Below, piece by piece: positions 23,229 to 29,744 of a stretch of 30,807 nucleotides of DNA; position 1 is the stretch's first letter; every line of letters begins with the position of its first letter. Below the pieces are notes generated by a model, which searched no databases, was not told the origin of the DNA, and saw only the letters and a program-made list of their open reading frames with translations. A program made the position numbers and the translations under genes. The DNA comes from a virus, in the IMG/VR virus record IMGVR_UViG_3300025138_011432, positions 1 through 30,807 of that record, one strand, 5' to 3'.

Positions 23229-24003
23229 ATCTCTCGGTATCAAATGCCATAATATGAGATCTACCTGTAAATCTCCAACCCCTATCTCTTACGAAATTCA
23301 TTACTTCAGGATATGACTCCATTAAACTTTCTCTAGTATCTCCCGCTGGCATAGCCCAAACTTTATCATCTGGTATATCACATATCTTCAAGAATTCTTC
23401 TACCTCATCTATCATAGATAAATTCTTATCTAATACAGGTTTAATATGATAATCAGAATGATATTCAATAGATTGATTTATTGCCTCATAATTTAATCTT
23501 AATCTATTATGTGTTTTAATCATTCTTTCGTCCACATCTTTTCCTTGAGGAGTAACAGCACCCAAAACGGGAACGCTATTACTGAACTTAGGAGAAATAC
23601 TAAGAAGATTAATAGGATAATCAGTAGGGAGGAAATGAGATCCCTCAGTTTCAATAGTAATAAAAATATTTCTTTCATGAGCAAAGTGTGTTAATTCATT
23701 TACTAGTTTAGGATGCATAGTAGGTGAACCCCCAGTTAACATCATTTCTTTAATATGAGGATGTTGATCGTAGGCATCTATAATATCTTGAAAAGAATAT
23801 GTTCCTTTTTCTGGATGAATACTTGTGTACCAACTATCACACCATCCTCCTTCACCAAAGAAACATCTGTGAGTACAGCCTGTTGTTCTAACTACAATAG
23901 TAGGATAACCTTGTCTACTACCTTCTGATTGTACTGCTGTGTATACTTCTAATACGGGGAGGGTTTTATTATAGTCCTCTATTCTTTTTAACTGTTTGTG
24001 CAT
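23221..24003 (-). CDS. queE: 7-carboxy-7-deazaguanine synthase (QueE), radical SAM
   Basis: A 260-aa radical SAM enzyme that contracts carboxytetrahydropterin to 7-carboxy-7-deazaguanine. It has VYTAVQSEGSRQG (20-32), the cluster region G42-CTHRCFFGEGGWC-55 with a Cx3Cx7C spacing, and MLTGGSPTMHP as the SAM-binding GGxP. The spacing differs from the usual Cx3Cx2C and from the Cx14Cx2C variant: the third Cys is shifted by a short Gly-rich insert. G+C content is slightly above that of its neighbours. It overlaps the 49-aa frame by 8 nt. Confidence 0.9.
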   Translation of the reverse strand: MHKQLKRIEDYNKTLPVLEVYTAVQSEGSRQGYPTIVVRTTGCTHRCFFGEGGWCDSWYTSIHPEKGTYSFQDIIDAYDQHPHIKEMMLTGGSPTMHPKLVNELTHFAHERNIFITIETEGSHFLPTDYPINLLSISPKFSNSVPVLGAVTPQGKDVDERMIKTHNRLRLNYEAINQSIEYHSDYHIKPVLDKNLSMIDEVEEFLKICDIPDDKVWAMPAGDTRESLMESYPEVMNFVRDRGWRFTGRSHIMAFDTERCV

Positions 24004-24047
24004 ATGTTCATTTTTTTAAGTGGTTTTTCATTCACTGTTATAACTTA

Positions 24048-24512
24048 TTATTCGCTGTAATAGGCAGCATTTTTTCCATGTTCCATGAATTTAACTTTAG
24101 TGACTCTGACTCTATTATCAGTTTCAGTTTTTACAAATTCATTTATATTACGATAAATATATTCAGCAAATTTCTCTGCACCAGTAGCTGGGATTACTCT
24201 TACTTGAGCTACCCCTGCTTTATCCATTTGTTGAAATGCTTTAAGATTTGGATCATCTTCTGCTATAACCATTGTATGATCAAACATATAATCCATCCAA
24301 GCTTTTGGTTGTTTACCGTCAATTAAGGTTTTGGCTCTTTTCATTCCACCAAAATCCCAAACCCAATTTCTATCATCTAATTCACCCTCAAAGTAAACTT
24401 TAAATGATATACCATAACCATGTACAAATCTACAGTGTGTTGTTTCAGCTTTCCATTGACGAAACACTGTACTAAATCCGTCAAAAACTTTACTTGATTG
24501 AAATTTACCCAT
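24048..24512 (-). CDS. queD: 6-carboxy-5,6,7,8-tetrahydropterin synthase (QueD)
   Basis: A 154-aa protein of the QueD/PTPS family that turns dihydroneopterin triphosphate into carboxytetrahydropterin. Key parts are FSTVFRQW, TTHCRFVHGYG with Cys27 and His31, WVWDFGGMK, and FDHTMVIAEDDP with Asp78-His79. The HGYG in place of HGHxY and the missing early His make it the divergent subfamily often found in phages. It overlaps the thioredoxin gene by 8 nt. It acts between FolE and QueE. Confidence 0.9.
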   Translation of the reverse strand: MGKFQSSKVFDGFSTVFRQWKAETTHCRFVHGYGISFKVYFEGELDDRNWVWDFGGMKRAKTLIDGKQPKAWMDYMFDHTMVIAEDDPNLKAFQQMDKAGVAQVRVIPATGAEKFAEYIYRNINEFVKTETDNRVRVTKVKFMEHGKNAAYYSE

Positions 24513-24750
24513 TATAAAAATTTAAAATTTGTTGTTCTGTTTGTAACCCAACTAACCTATTTTTTTCTGATCCATTTTCTAATAATACTAAAGTTGGGAT
24601 GTTTCTTACACTATGTTTAACTGATAATTCATTATCATTATCTACGTCTATTTTTTCGTAATTAATTTTATTACCTAAAGATTCTATAATAGGACCTAAG
24701 GTTTTACATGGACCACACCATGATGCACTAAAATAAAGTATTTTTTTCAT
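24505..24750 (-). CDS. Thioredoxin/glutaredoxin-like protein
   Basis: An 81-aa thioredoxin fold with the intact active site W11-CGPCK-16 and the cis-Pro motif IPTLVLLENG. It is shorter than usual (about 105 aa), lacking the first strand-helix unit. It is cytoplasmic, with no signal peptide. Phages commonly carry such proteins to reduce ribonucleotide reductase; here it may also serve the radical SAM or modification enzymes around it. It overlaps queD by 8 nt. Confidence 0.9.
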   Translation of the reverse strand: MKKILYFSASWCGPCKTLGPIIESLGNKINYEKIDVDNDNELSVKHSVRNIPTLVLLENGSEKNRLVGLQTEQQILNFYNG

Positions 24751-24767
24751 TTTATTATTATTTATTG

Positions 24768-24968
24768 TTATACTAATTCTTCTATTATTCCTATTACTTC
24801 ACTTAATATAAGTAAAGCTGTTGCAGTAATTAAACTAAAAGGAATAAAGAAATATCCTATTATTCGAACACCAGATTTAAAAAAACTTATTTGTTGATGT
24901 AATTTTGGATCTGGTAGTTTATCTATTTTTGATTCTGTTATATAATCTTCTCCTTTATAATTTTTCAT
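24768..24968 (-). CDS. Small membrane protein, 66 aa
   Basis: A soluble N-terminus (MKNYKGEDYITESKIDKLPD) leads into a hydrophobic stretch of about 30 residues (VRIIGYFFIPFSLITATALL onward), which could be one or two membrane passes, ending in a short acidic tail. No family is recognised. It lies between queC and the thioredoxin gene with 4-17 nt gaps. Confidence 0.6.
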   Translation of the reverse strand: MKNYKGEDYITESKIDKLPDPKLHQQISFFKSGVRIIGYFFIPFSLITATALLILSEVIGIIEELV

Positions 24969-24972
24969 AATT

Positions 24973-25833
24973 TTATTTTTCCCATTTTTCTAATAAGGTT
25001 ATTACATTGTTTTTTGCTACATCCCAAGTAACTGGGCCAGTTTCATCTGCATAATTTATAGGATCAGGTCTTCCTAATTTTATAAATGCTTCAATACGTT
25101 CTACTGATGAAGCTGATTTATAATCTGAATACCATTCCCAAGCATTTGTTTCTGGTCTACTATAATGTTTAATTGGCTTGTAGGATGTATGTGTTCTTTT
25201 ATATACTTCATTAAAATCTATATTTAATTTAGTAACTAATTTTTCACCATCTTGTAAAATACCAAATTTATCAGTATTTAAATAGGGGGTAAAATATCCT
25301 ACTCTTTCATGATCCCAATTTCCTTCTCTAAATGCTTTATCATCTGCATCTCTAAATTCTTGTCTACAATCAGGATAAACAGCATGGTCACCTGCATGGA
25401 TACCTAAAGCAATATTACAAGTTTCTCCTGTTTTATTTGCTATAGATAAAGCTACTGCTTGTGTAATAGAAGCAAATATTTTATTTCTATTAGGTACAAC
25501 TGTTTCTTTCATATTATCTTGTTCATAATGTCCTTCAGGTACATCTTCTCCACCTTCAACTAAAGCTGAATCTAATAAACCTACTAACCCATCTAATTTA
25601 ATTTGTTTATAATTTATAAAATGTGGGTATTCTGCTGTTTTTGAATTTTCATCTACACTAAATTGACTATTTAAGTAATCAACTAAAGATTGAGCTTTTT
25701 TTAATTCTACTTTGTGTTTTTGACCATAGTCAAATGATATTGCTGTTACAGTATCATATTCATTGATAGCTCTTAACAAGAGGGTGCTACTATCCATTCC
25801 ACCACTTAACGAAACTACTATGTGTTTTGCCAT
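24973..25833 (-). CDS. queC: QueC-like 7-cyano-7-deazaguanine synthase without zinc cysteines
   Basis: A 286-aa ATP-dependent PP-loop enzyme (usual QueC 220-240 aa). S10-GGMDSS-16 is the PP-loop; VVPNRNKIF (112-120), ALGIHAGDH and YPDCRQEF (153-160) match QueC. QueC normally turns carboxydeazaguanine into preQ0 through an amide, and binds zinc with four Cys near its end. Here the matching stretch is THTSYK (214-219) and KSASSVERIEAF (239-250): all zinc cysteines are replaced, while VERIEAF and DP remain. About 20 residues are inserted between these blocks. The product may therefore differ. Promoter P10 is upstream. Confidence 0.88.
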   Translation of the reverse strand: MAKHIVVSLSGGMDSSTLLLRAINEYDTVTAISFDYGQKHKVELKKAQSLVDYLNSQFSVDENSKTAEYPHFINYKQIKLDGLVGLLDSALVEGGEDVPEGHYEQDNMKETVVPNRNKIFASITQAVALSIANKTGETCNIALGIHAGDHAVYPDCRQEFRDADDKAFREGNWDHERVGYFTPYLNTDKFGILQDGEKLVTKLNIDFNEVYKRTHTSYKPIKHYSRPETNAWEWYSDYKSASSVERIEAFIKLGRPDPINYADETGPVTWDVAKNNVITLLEKWEK

Positions 25834-25835
25834 AT

Positions 25836-26024
25836 TTATTTAAATTTAATTTTTTGCCAGGTATTATGCGTATAGGCTAACGCTTGTTTAAATTTGCATT
25901 TTATATATAATCCAATATACGAAAAAATTGTTGTAATTCCAAACCCTCCTAAAAGAAGAGTCCAAATATTTGGGTGCCAATGTTCACCACAAAATCCAAG
26001 TGCATGTTTAATTACTTCCGCCAT
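25836..26024 (-). CDS. Small membrane protein, 62 aa
   Basis: The ATG at 26022-26024 (MAEVIKHALGFCGEHWHPN) is preferred over a TTG one codon upstream. One membrane segment (IWTLLLGGFGITTIFSYIGLYI, about residues 20-41) is followed by a basic cytoplasmic tail. There are Cys and His residues just before the membrane. No family is recognised. It overlaps the 66-aa gene upstream by 17 nt and contains promoter P10. Confidence 0.55.
   Translation of the reverse strand: MAEVIKHALGFCGEHWHPNIWTLLLGGFGITTIFSYIGLYIKCKFKQALAYTHNTWQKIKFK
25914..25943 (-). promoter_or_regulatory. Phage promoter P10 (intragenic) upstream of queC
   Basis: TTTG (25940-25943), 20 nt, TATATT (25914-25919), with TTCG before the hexamer. 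It is encoded by FSYI codons of the small membrane protein and is 80 nt from the queC ATG. Confidence 0.68.
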
Positions 26025-26208
26025 CAAATATTTTTTTTATTTTAAAAAATTCATCTAAAAATTCTTTACTGTATAAAAATACTTCTTGATTATTAAATTC
26101 TAATAATCTTTTTTTATAAGGTTGTTCTTTAAGTATAGCATAGGCATTAACTTTTAATCCTGTGCCATTTTGGTCTGCATGACCCGTGTAATCATAAAGT
26201 GATATCAT
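26008..26208 (-). CDS. Hypothetical 66-aa protein downstream of dpdA
   Basis: MISLYDYTGHADQNGTGLKV opens a small soluble protein with a Lys-rich tail. No motif I recognise. It overlaps the dpdA-like gene by 4 nt (ATGA) and the membrane protein gene by 17 nt, so it is co-translated with dpdA. By position it could be an accessory of DNA modification, which is not shown by the sequence. Confidence 0.6.
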   Translation of the reverse strand: MISLYDYTGHADQNGTGLKVNAYAILKEQPYKKRLLEFNNQEVFLYSKEFLDEFFKIKKIFDGGSN

Positions 26209-27005
26209 AACTGTTTTGGTTTTAAATTATTAATTATTCTAAATTGTGTTGTATTATGTAATATATCTTCATATTGAATATCTTCAAATTTAGTATCAAA
26301 ATGATCATTCATATTTGCTTTAGGTTTTTTATTTAAACCATTTTCCCAAATTAAAGTACCTTCTAATGCAGCCATTATTGGATTAGAAGTATCAATTGAT
26401 TCTATTTGTGGGTGTCCATCATACCAACCAAATTCTTGAGGTACTGAGCATCCTAATAAATGAAATTTAGTATCTTTAAATTGATCTAATTTTAATAGAC
26501 CTTGTACAAATCGTATTCTACCCAATGCTTTTCCCATATCCGCGTTAGTATGTGGAAAAAAATCATTATACCAAGTAGCACCATATGAAACACATAATTT
26601 ATTATATCCTAAATTATTCAATAAGCTGGCACATAAATATGCATCATTTTTATCTTTACCTTGAATTACAGCAATTATTTTTGTTTTTTTAGGATATTTA
26701 AATTGTTTCCAGTATTTAGCTTGTGCAGCTGTTTGATGTCCTTGCATCCAAACATCAGGAACAATAAATTCATTAGGTTTTAATTCTTCAATCCAATGTA
26801 GTAGTCTTTGGCTATTATATGCTTCTCCTAATTCATGAAGTGAATTATCCATAATAACATATCTACCCTTATCTCTAGCATCTATAAAATATTGTTTATA
26901 CTCTTCATCTTGATCTAATAAATGAGGTAAACAATAATCATAATCATTAAATTCAGGTGATGCTGTTAAAAGACATCTAGGTACTTCATGTGAAATTTTA
27001 GGCAT
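26205..27005 (-). CDS. dpdA: DpdA-like DNA guanine transglycosylase (TGT fold)
   Basis: A 266-aa TIM-barrel protein of the tRNA-guanine transglycosylase superfamily. Asp53 in MDNSLHELGEA and Asp205 in SIDTSNPIMAAL fit the two catalytic Asp residues. PDVWMQGHQTA (83-93), VIQGKD (113-118) and HLLGCSVPQ (182-190) match the substrate-loop blocks. There is no C-terminal zinc or PUA domain, as in phage DpdA rather than bacterial Tgt (about 375 aa). It would exchange guanine in DNA for a 7-deazaguanine made by the FolE-QueD-QueE-QueC genes nearby. It overlaps neighbours on both sides (4 and 8 nt). Confidence 0.85.
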   Translation of the reverse strand: MPKISHEVPRCLLTASPEFNDYDYCLPHLLDQDEEYKQYFIDARDKGRYVIMDNSLHELGEAYNSQRLLHWIEELKPNEFIVPDVWMQGHQTAAQAKYWKQFKYPKKTKIIAVIQGKDKNDAYLCASLLNNLGYNKLCVSYGATWYNDFFPHTNADMGKALGRIRFVQGLLKLDQFKDTKFHLLGCSVPQEFGWYDGHPQIESIDTSNPIMAALEGTLIWENGLNKKPKANMNDHFDTKFEDIQYEDILHNTTQFRIINNLKPKQL

Positions 27006-27486
27006 ATTTTCTTTTTAATTTTATTTTCCTTTCATATTTATCTTCTATAATATAATAAAGATCTATTAATTCTCCACTACATTCTAGACATTCTTCAATA
27101 ACTTTTTCTTTTGTAATATTAAAATACTTTTCAAAATGTTTATATAATGATTCTAACTTACTATTTTCATCTTTTTCAAAATCTTCAAGCAATCTTTTTC
27201 TACGAGCTTTTAACATTCTTACTTTTTCACTAGTATGATCAAGTTCGCCATCTGAAGATTCTTGTTGTAAATCATCTAACATATGTTCACATAAATATGC
27301 TTGTAATTGATAACTTGATAAATTAAAATCACCATTAAATATTTTATCTCTAAAGTCAGATTTATTTGAAAGTGGTTTGTTTTTTTCATCATACCATCTC
27401 CACCACATAAATCTATTATAGTTTAATTTTCTATAATTAGATAGTTGTTTTTTTATAGTTGATTTAGGTATGCTAGGATTAAACAT
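26998..27486 (-). CDS. Hypothetical 162-aa helical protein
   Basis: A basic N-terminus (MFNPSIPKSTIKKQLSNYRK) with RFMWWRWYDEKN is followed by long charged helices (TSEKVRMLKARRKRLLEDFEKD), a likely coiled coil, and a Lys-rich end. No family is recognised. It is the gene directly before dpdA in transcription order and overlaps it by 8 nt. The preceding 44-aa gene ends in TAATG, sharing one base with its start. Confidence 0.65.
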   Translation of the reverse strand: MFNPSIPKSTIKKQLSNYRKLNYNRFMWWRWYDEKNKPLSNKSDFRDKIFNGDFNLSSYQLQAYLCEHMLDDLQQESSDGELDHTSEKVRMLKARRKRLLEDFEKDENSKLESLYKHFEKYFNITKEKVIEECLECSGELIDLYYIIEDKYERKIKLKRKYA

Positions 27487-27620
27487 TAATAATTACCTGT
27501 TATTATTGCTCCAAATAATAATAAACCATATCCAAATGCAAATATTGCAAGTAAAGCTATAAAATCTACTATAATTGTTAGTGGGTCTTTCTTGAATTCT
27601 TTAATAAGTTCTTTGATCAT
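27486..27620 (-). CDS. 44-aa membrane peptide
   Basis: ATG at 27618-27620 opens a 44-codon frame to TAA at 27486-27488. MIKELIKEFKKDP is a basic amphipathic start, followed by one membrane span (LTIIVDFIALLAIFAFGYGL onward). Its promoter P11 and leader are near copies of those of the two small genes at the left end, which supports expression. No family is recognised. Small inner-membrane peptides like this can be holin-like or immunity-type, but neither is shown. Confidence 0.65.
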   Translation of the reverse strand: MIKELIKEFKKDPLTIIVDFIALLAIFAFGYGLLLFGAIITGNY

Positions 27621-27646
27621 AACCGTTTTTTAATTAATATTACCTA

Positions 27647-27676
27647 AATATACGAACTCTATTTTAAGTAGCCAAA
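27647..27676 (-). promoter_or_regulatory. Phage promoter P11
   Basis: TTTG (27673-27676), 20 nt, TATATT (27647-27652), with TTCG before the hexamer and GCTAC at the start of the spacer. The leader ATTAATTAAAAAACGGTTATGATC is like those of P1 and P2. The similarity to P1 extends upstream through the TTTG box into a GACTTC..GTAAATAA-like block. Confidence 0.78.
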
Positions 27677-27877
27677 TTATTTACGTGAAGTCTTTAACCA
27701 ATCTAACCAAAATCCTATTGCTACTATTACATTTAATCCAATAGAAGATGCAATTTCTAATAAATCATGAAAAGTATGTATTGATAAATGGATATGACCT
27801 ACAACCCAAAAAGGTATAGCTAATTGTTGACTAACCCAAATTAATAAGAATTTAATAAATTTTAGTAGTTTCGTCAT
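27677..27877 (-). CDS. Small membrane protein, 66 aa
   Basis: Two hydrophobic segments (LLKFIKFLLIWVSQQLAIPF and ASSIGLNVIVAIGFWLDWL) flank a His-rich loop (GHIHLSIHTFHD), ending in a basic tail. The topology would suit a holin or a small inner-membrane protein. It overlaps the end of the 420-aa membrane protein gene by 26 nt. No family is recognised. Confidence 0.6.
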   Translation of the reverse strand: MTKLLKFIKFLLIWVSQQLAIPFWVVGHIHLSIHTFHDLLEIASSIGLNVIVAIGFWLDWLKTSRK

Positions 27878-29114
27878 CTAAATTTTTGTAACCTTTTATT
27901 TTATTATTTAAAGCTATAAGATTTAACTTTAAATTTTTTAATCTTTTAGGAGAATCATTGTAAGTACCATTAAATTCTGATGTATTAAAAATATCTATTT
28001 GTTCTTTAACATCACTTGCTTTTTTAATTAATAATTCTAATTCATCTAATTTACCATCTTTATTTAAATCATATTGTTCTAAATCTTTTTTATTTACCCA
28101 CTGTAAATCTTCAGGTAAATCAGCACTATCCATTTTTGCTATTTCTTCATAATGTTCTCCTGTATTACCATTTTGTCCTATAATATTTATTCTTTCTTCA
28201 TCTTCAGGGAATATAGGGTATGATTTATTAAATTCCATTCCTTCAGGAACAGACATTTTTACTTCAACTTCTTCTCCATATAAATTATCTCTATATTTTT
28301 TAGAAGGATAAGCTTGTGAAAAAGCAAAATTAGCAGCTACAACTAATGAAATAGCTAAGGGATCAAATACAAAAATTATAATAAGTAATAGTATATTGAT
28401 AATTTTATCCATAGGTATACCGGTTAAACCCGATAAATACTGCAGTGGTCCTAATTCTCCAGCGACCTCGTTGTTATTATCAAGTTCCAGTACTTGTAAT
28501 TGAAATTTTTGAAGACTGTCAGAAGCTATTGTTCGTTTTATTTCAGCCAATTTACGATTTTCTTCTTCAACTTCAATACGTTTTTGGGCCATTCTAAGCT
28601 CGGTAGTAGAGATTGTTGATCTAATGCCCCCAGATACCGTGGTGTCTCGTACTTGGATGGATGAAGCTTTCGCATTAGATAAAGTACTAATGTTACTAGA
28701 TATTCTTGTAATTTCTGTATCATATCGATTTACATCTACTTGGTAGAAGTCTATTTTTTTATTTATAAATAATTTTTGATTTTCTATCATAGATAACTTA
28801 GAATATGTTTCTTGATAGGCAGCACTTAAAAAACCATAAATACCCATACTAGTAATTAATACTAATATTACTGTAGCAATACATAGGTATGTTCTTAATG
28901 TTTTATTTATAGTATCCCAATATTGGTATAATAATGAAGCTGTAACTAACTTAGCAAATTCTAATGAACCCGCCATTATTATAACTTGAAATTGAGCTCC
29001 TGCAAATAATTTACTTAATCCATAGACTGAGTAAAATGCTGCTGATGCACTTACAGATAAAGCTGAAAATGCTATAAGAAATGGGAACATTCCTTTTTTA
29101 ATATTTTTTAACAT
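27852..29114 (-). CDS. 420-aa polytopic membrane protein with coiled coil and EF-hand
   Basis: Three membrane spans near residues 10-30, 42-62 and 77-99 are followed by a coiled-coil region (about 103-210), a fourth span (238-262), and a long acidic C-terminal domain. That domain contains a perfect EF-hand loop, DLNKDGKLDELE (349-360). The layout resembles inner-membrane proteins seen in T4-like marine phages, of unknown role. Bases about 28430-28740, which encode residues 125-228, are richer in G+C than the rest, so the coil may come from a different source. Promoter P12 lies 27 nt upstream. Confidence 0.75.
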   Translation of the reverse strand: MLKNIKKGMFPFLIAFSALSVSASAAFYSVYGLSKLFAGAQFQVIIMAGSLEFAKLVTASLLYQYWDTINKTLRTYLCIATVILVLITSMGIYGFLSAAYQETYSKLSMIENQKLFINKKIDFYQVDVNRYDTEITRISSNISTLSNAKASSIQVRDTTVSGGIRSTISTTELRMAQKRIEVEEENRKLAEIKRTIASDSLQKFQLQVLELDNNNEVAGELGPLQYLSGLTGIPMDKIINILLLIIIFVFDPLAISLVVAANFAFSQAYPSKKYRDNLYGEEVEVKMSVPEGMEFNKSYPIFPEDEERINIIGQNGNTGEHYEEIAKMDSADLPEDLQWVNKKDLEQYDLNKDGKLDELELLIKKASDVKEQIDIFNTSEFNGTYNDSPKRLKNLKLNLIALNNKIKGYKNLDDETTKIY

Positions 29115-29123
29115 ATTATTAGT

Positions 29124-29597
29124 TTAAACGGTGTCGTAGTCAATATACGAAATTTCTACCTCATCTCCACGCTCTAATGCTTCTGCTATTGAAGGATAAA
29201 TTCTTTTATAAGCATCTGTTGAAGCACCTATAAAACCACTCTTTGATTTTGTTATATTTTGTTGTTGTGTATCCCCCACTAGTAAACAACCATTAGTATG
29301 TTCATCTGTATTACCAGTATGTATTAAGATATATTCAAATCCTGGTACATTTCTTACCCATAACATTCCTTTATGCATAGAACCATACTTTTTAGTATAT
29401 CTAGCATCAAACCCACCTATAGTTCTTAATGTAATTTTATAAGTACCTGATGGTATTCTTGTTTCTCCTGATATTTTAACATCTCTATTTTCATCTTCTA
29501 ATGTATAACATAAAAATTTTCTATCTGTTGTTATATCAAATAATAATCCATTTGTACTATCCTTTTGTGAGCTTACTCTTAAAACTTCTAATTTCAT
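29124..29597 (-). CDS. DUF5675 protein, possible cell-wall lytic enzyme
   Basis: A 157-aa protein with the DUF5675 pattern: LLFDITTDRKFLCYTLED, IPSGTYKITLRT, MLWVRNVPGFEYILIHTGNT and TNGCLLVG. His93, His100 and Cys104 are placed like an L,D-transpeptidase-type active site (H ... H-x3-C), so a peptidoglycan role is plausible but unproven for the family. There is no signal peptide, and it would rely on the two holin-like proteins just upstream to reach the wall. Its ATG overlaps the stop of a 32-aa frame (ATGA). Promoter P12 lies in its last codons. Confidence 0.75.
   Translation of the reverse strand: MKLEVLRVSSQKDSTNGLLFDITTDRKFLCYTLEDENRDVKISGETRIPSGTYKITLRTIGGFDARYTKKYGSMHKGMLWVRNVPGFEYILIHTGNTDEHTNGCLLVGDTQQQNITKSKSGFIGASTDAYKRIYPSIAEALERGDEVEISYIDYDTV
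29142..29171 (-). promoter_or_regulatory. Phage promoter P12 (intragenic)
   Basis: CGTG (29168-29171), 20 nt, TATATT (29142-29147), with TTCG before the hexamer. It is encoded by ISYI codons at the end of the DUF5675 gene and lies 27 nt before the 420-aa membrane protein. Confidence 0.65.
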
Positions 29598-29692
29598 TTT
29601 TTCATATGTTTTGTTAGATTAGGATACATATTATACAATATATCTATAATCCATTTATCAACTTTTTTTATAATATTTTTTAATTTTATCAT
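29594..29692 (-). CDS. Possible 32-aa basic peptide
   Basis: An ATG at 29690-29692, just after the terminator at 29695-29727, opens MIKLKNIIKKVDKWIIDILY, a basic amphipathic helix. The stop overlaps the next ATG (ATGA). The frame is open further upstream to 29779, but that extension would read through the terminator hairpin, so I reject the longer start. Evidence is weak: only overlap and frame. Confidence 0.4.
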   Translation of the reverse strand: MIKLKNIIKKVDKWIIDILYNMYPNLTKHMKK

Positions 29693-29694
29693 AG

Positions 29695-29727
29695 AATAAA
29701 AATTCCCGCACCTTGCGGTACGGGAAT
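29695..29727 (-). terminator. Rho-independent terminator with GNRA-type loop
   Basis: An 11-bp stem ATTCCCGTACC/GGTGCGGGAAT (one G-U pair) closes a GCAA tetraloop and is followed by TTTTATT. It is 18 nt past the stop of the 76-aa holin-like gene. It is the strongest hairpin in the window. Confidence 0.88.
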
Positions 29728-29744
29728 AAATATTAGGATTTTCT

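Noticed and set aside
24973-27676. preQ1 riboswitch in front of the deazaguanine genes
   Set aside because: Intergenic spaces are only a few bases or genes overlap, so there is no room for an aptamer; no C-rich/A-rich preQ1 pattern was seen.
28538-28723. A 61-codon minus-strand frame inside the 420-aa membrane protein gene
   Set aside because: Shadow frame in the G+C-richer patch; the main frame has continuous spans and coil on both sides.
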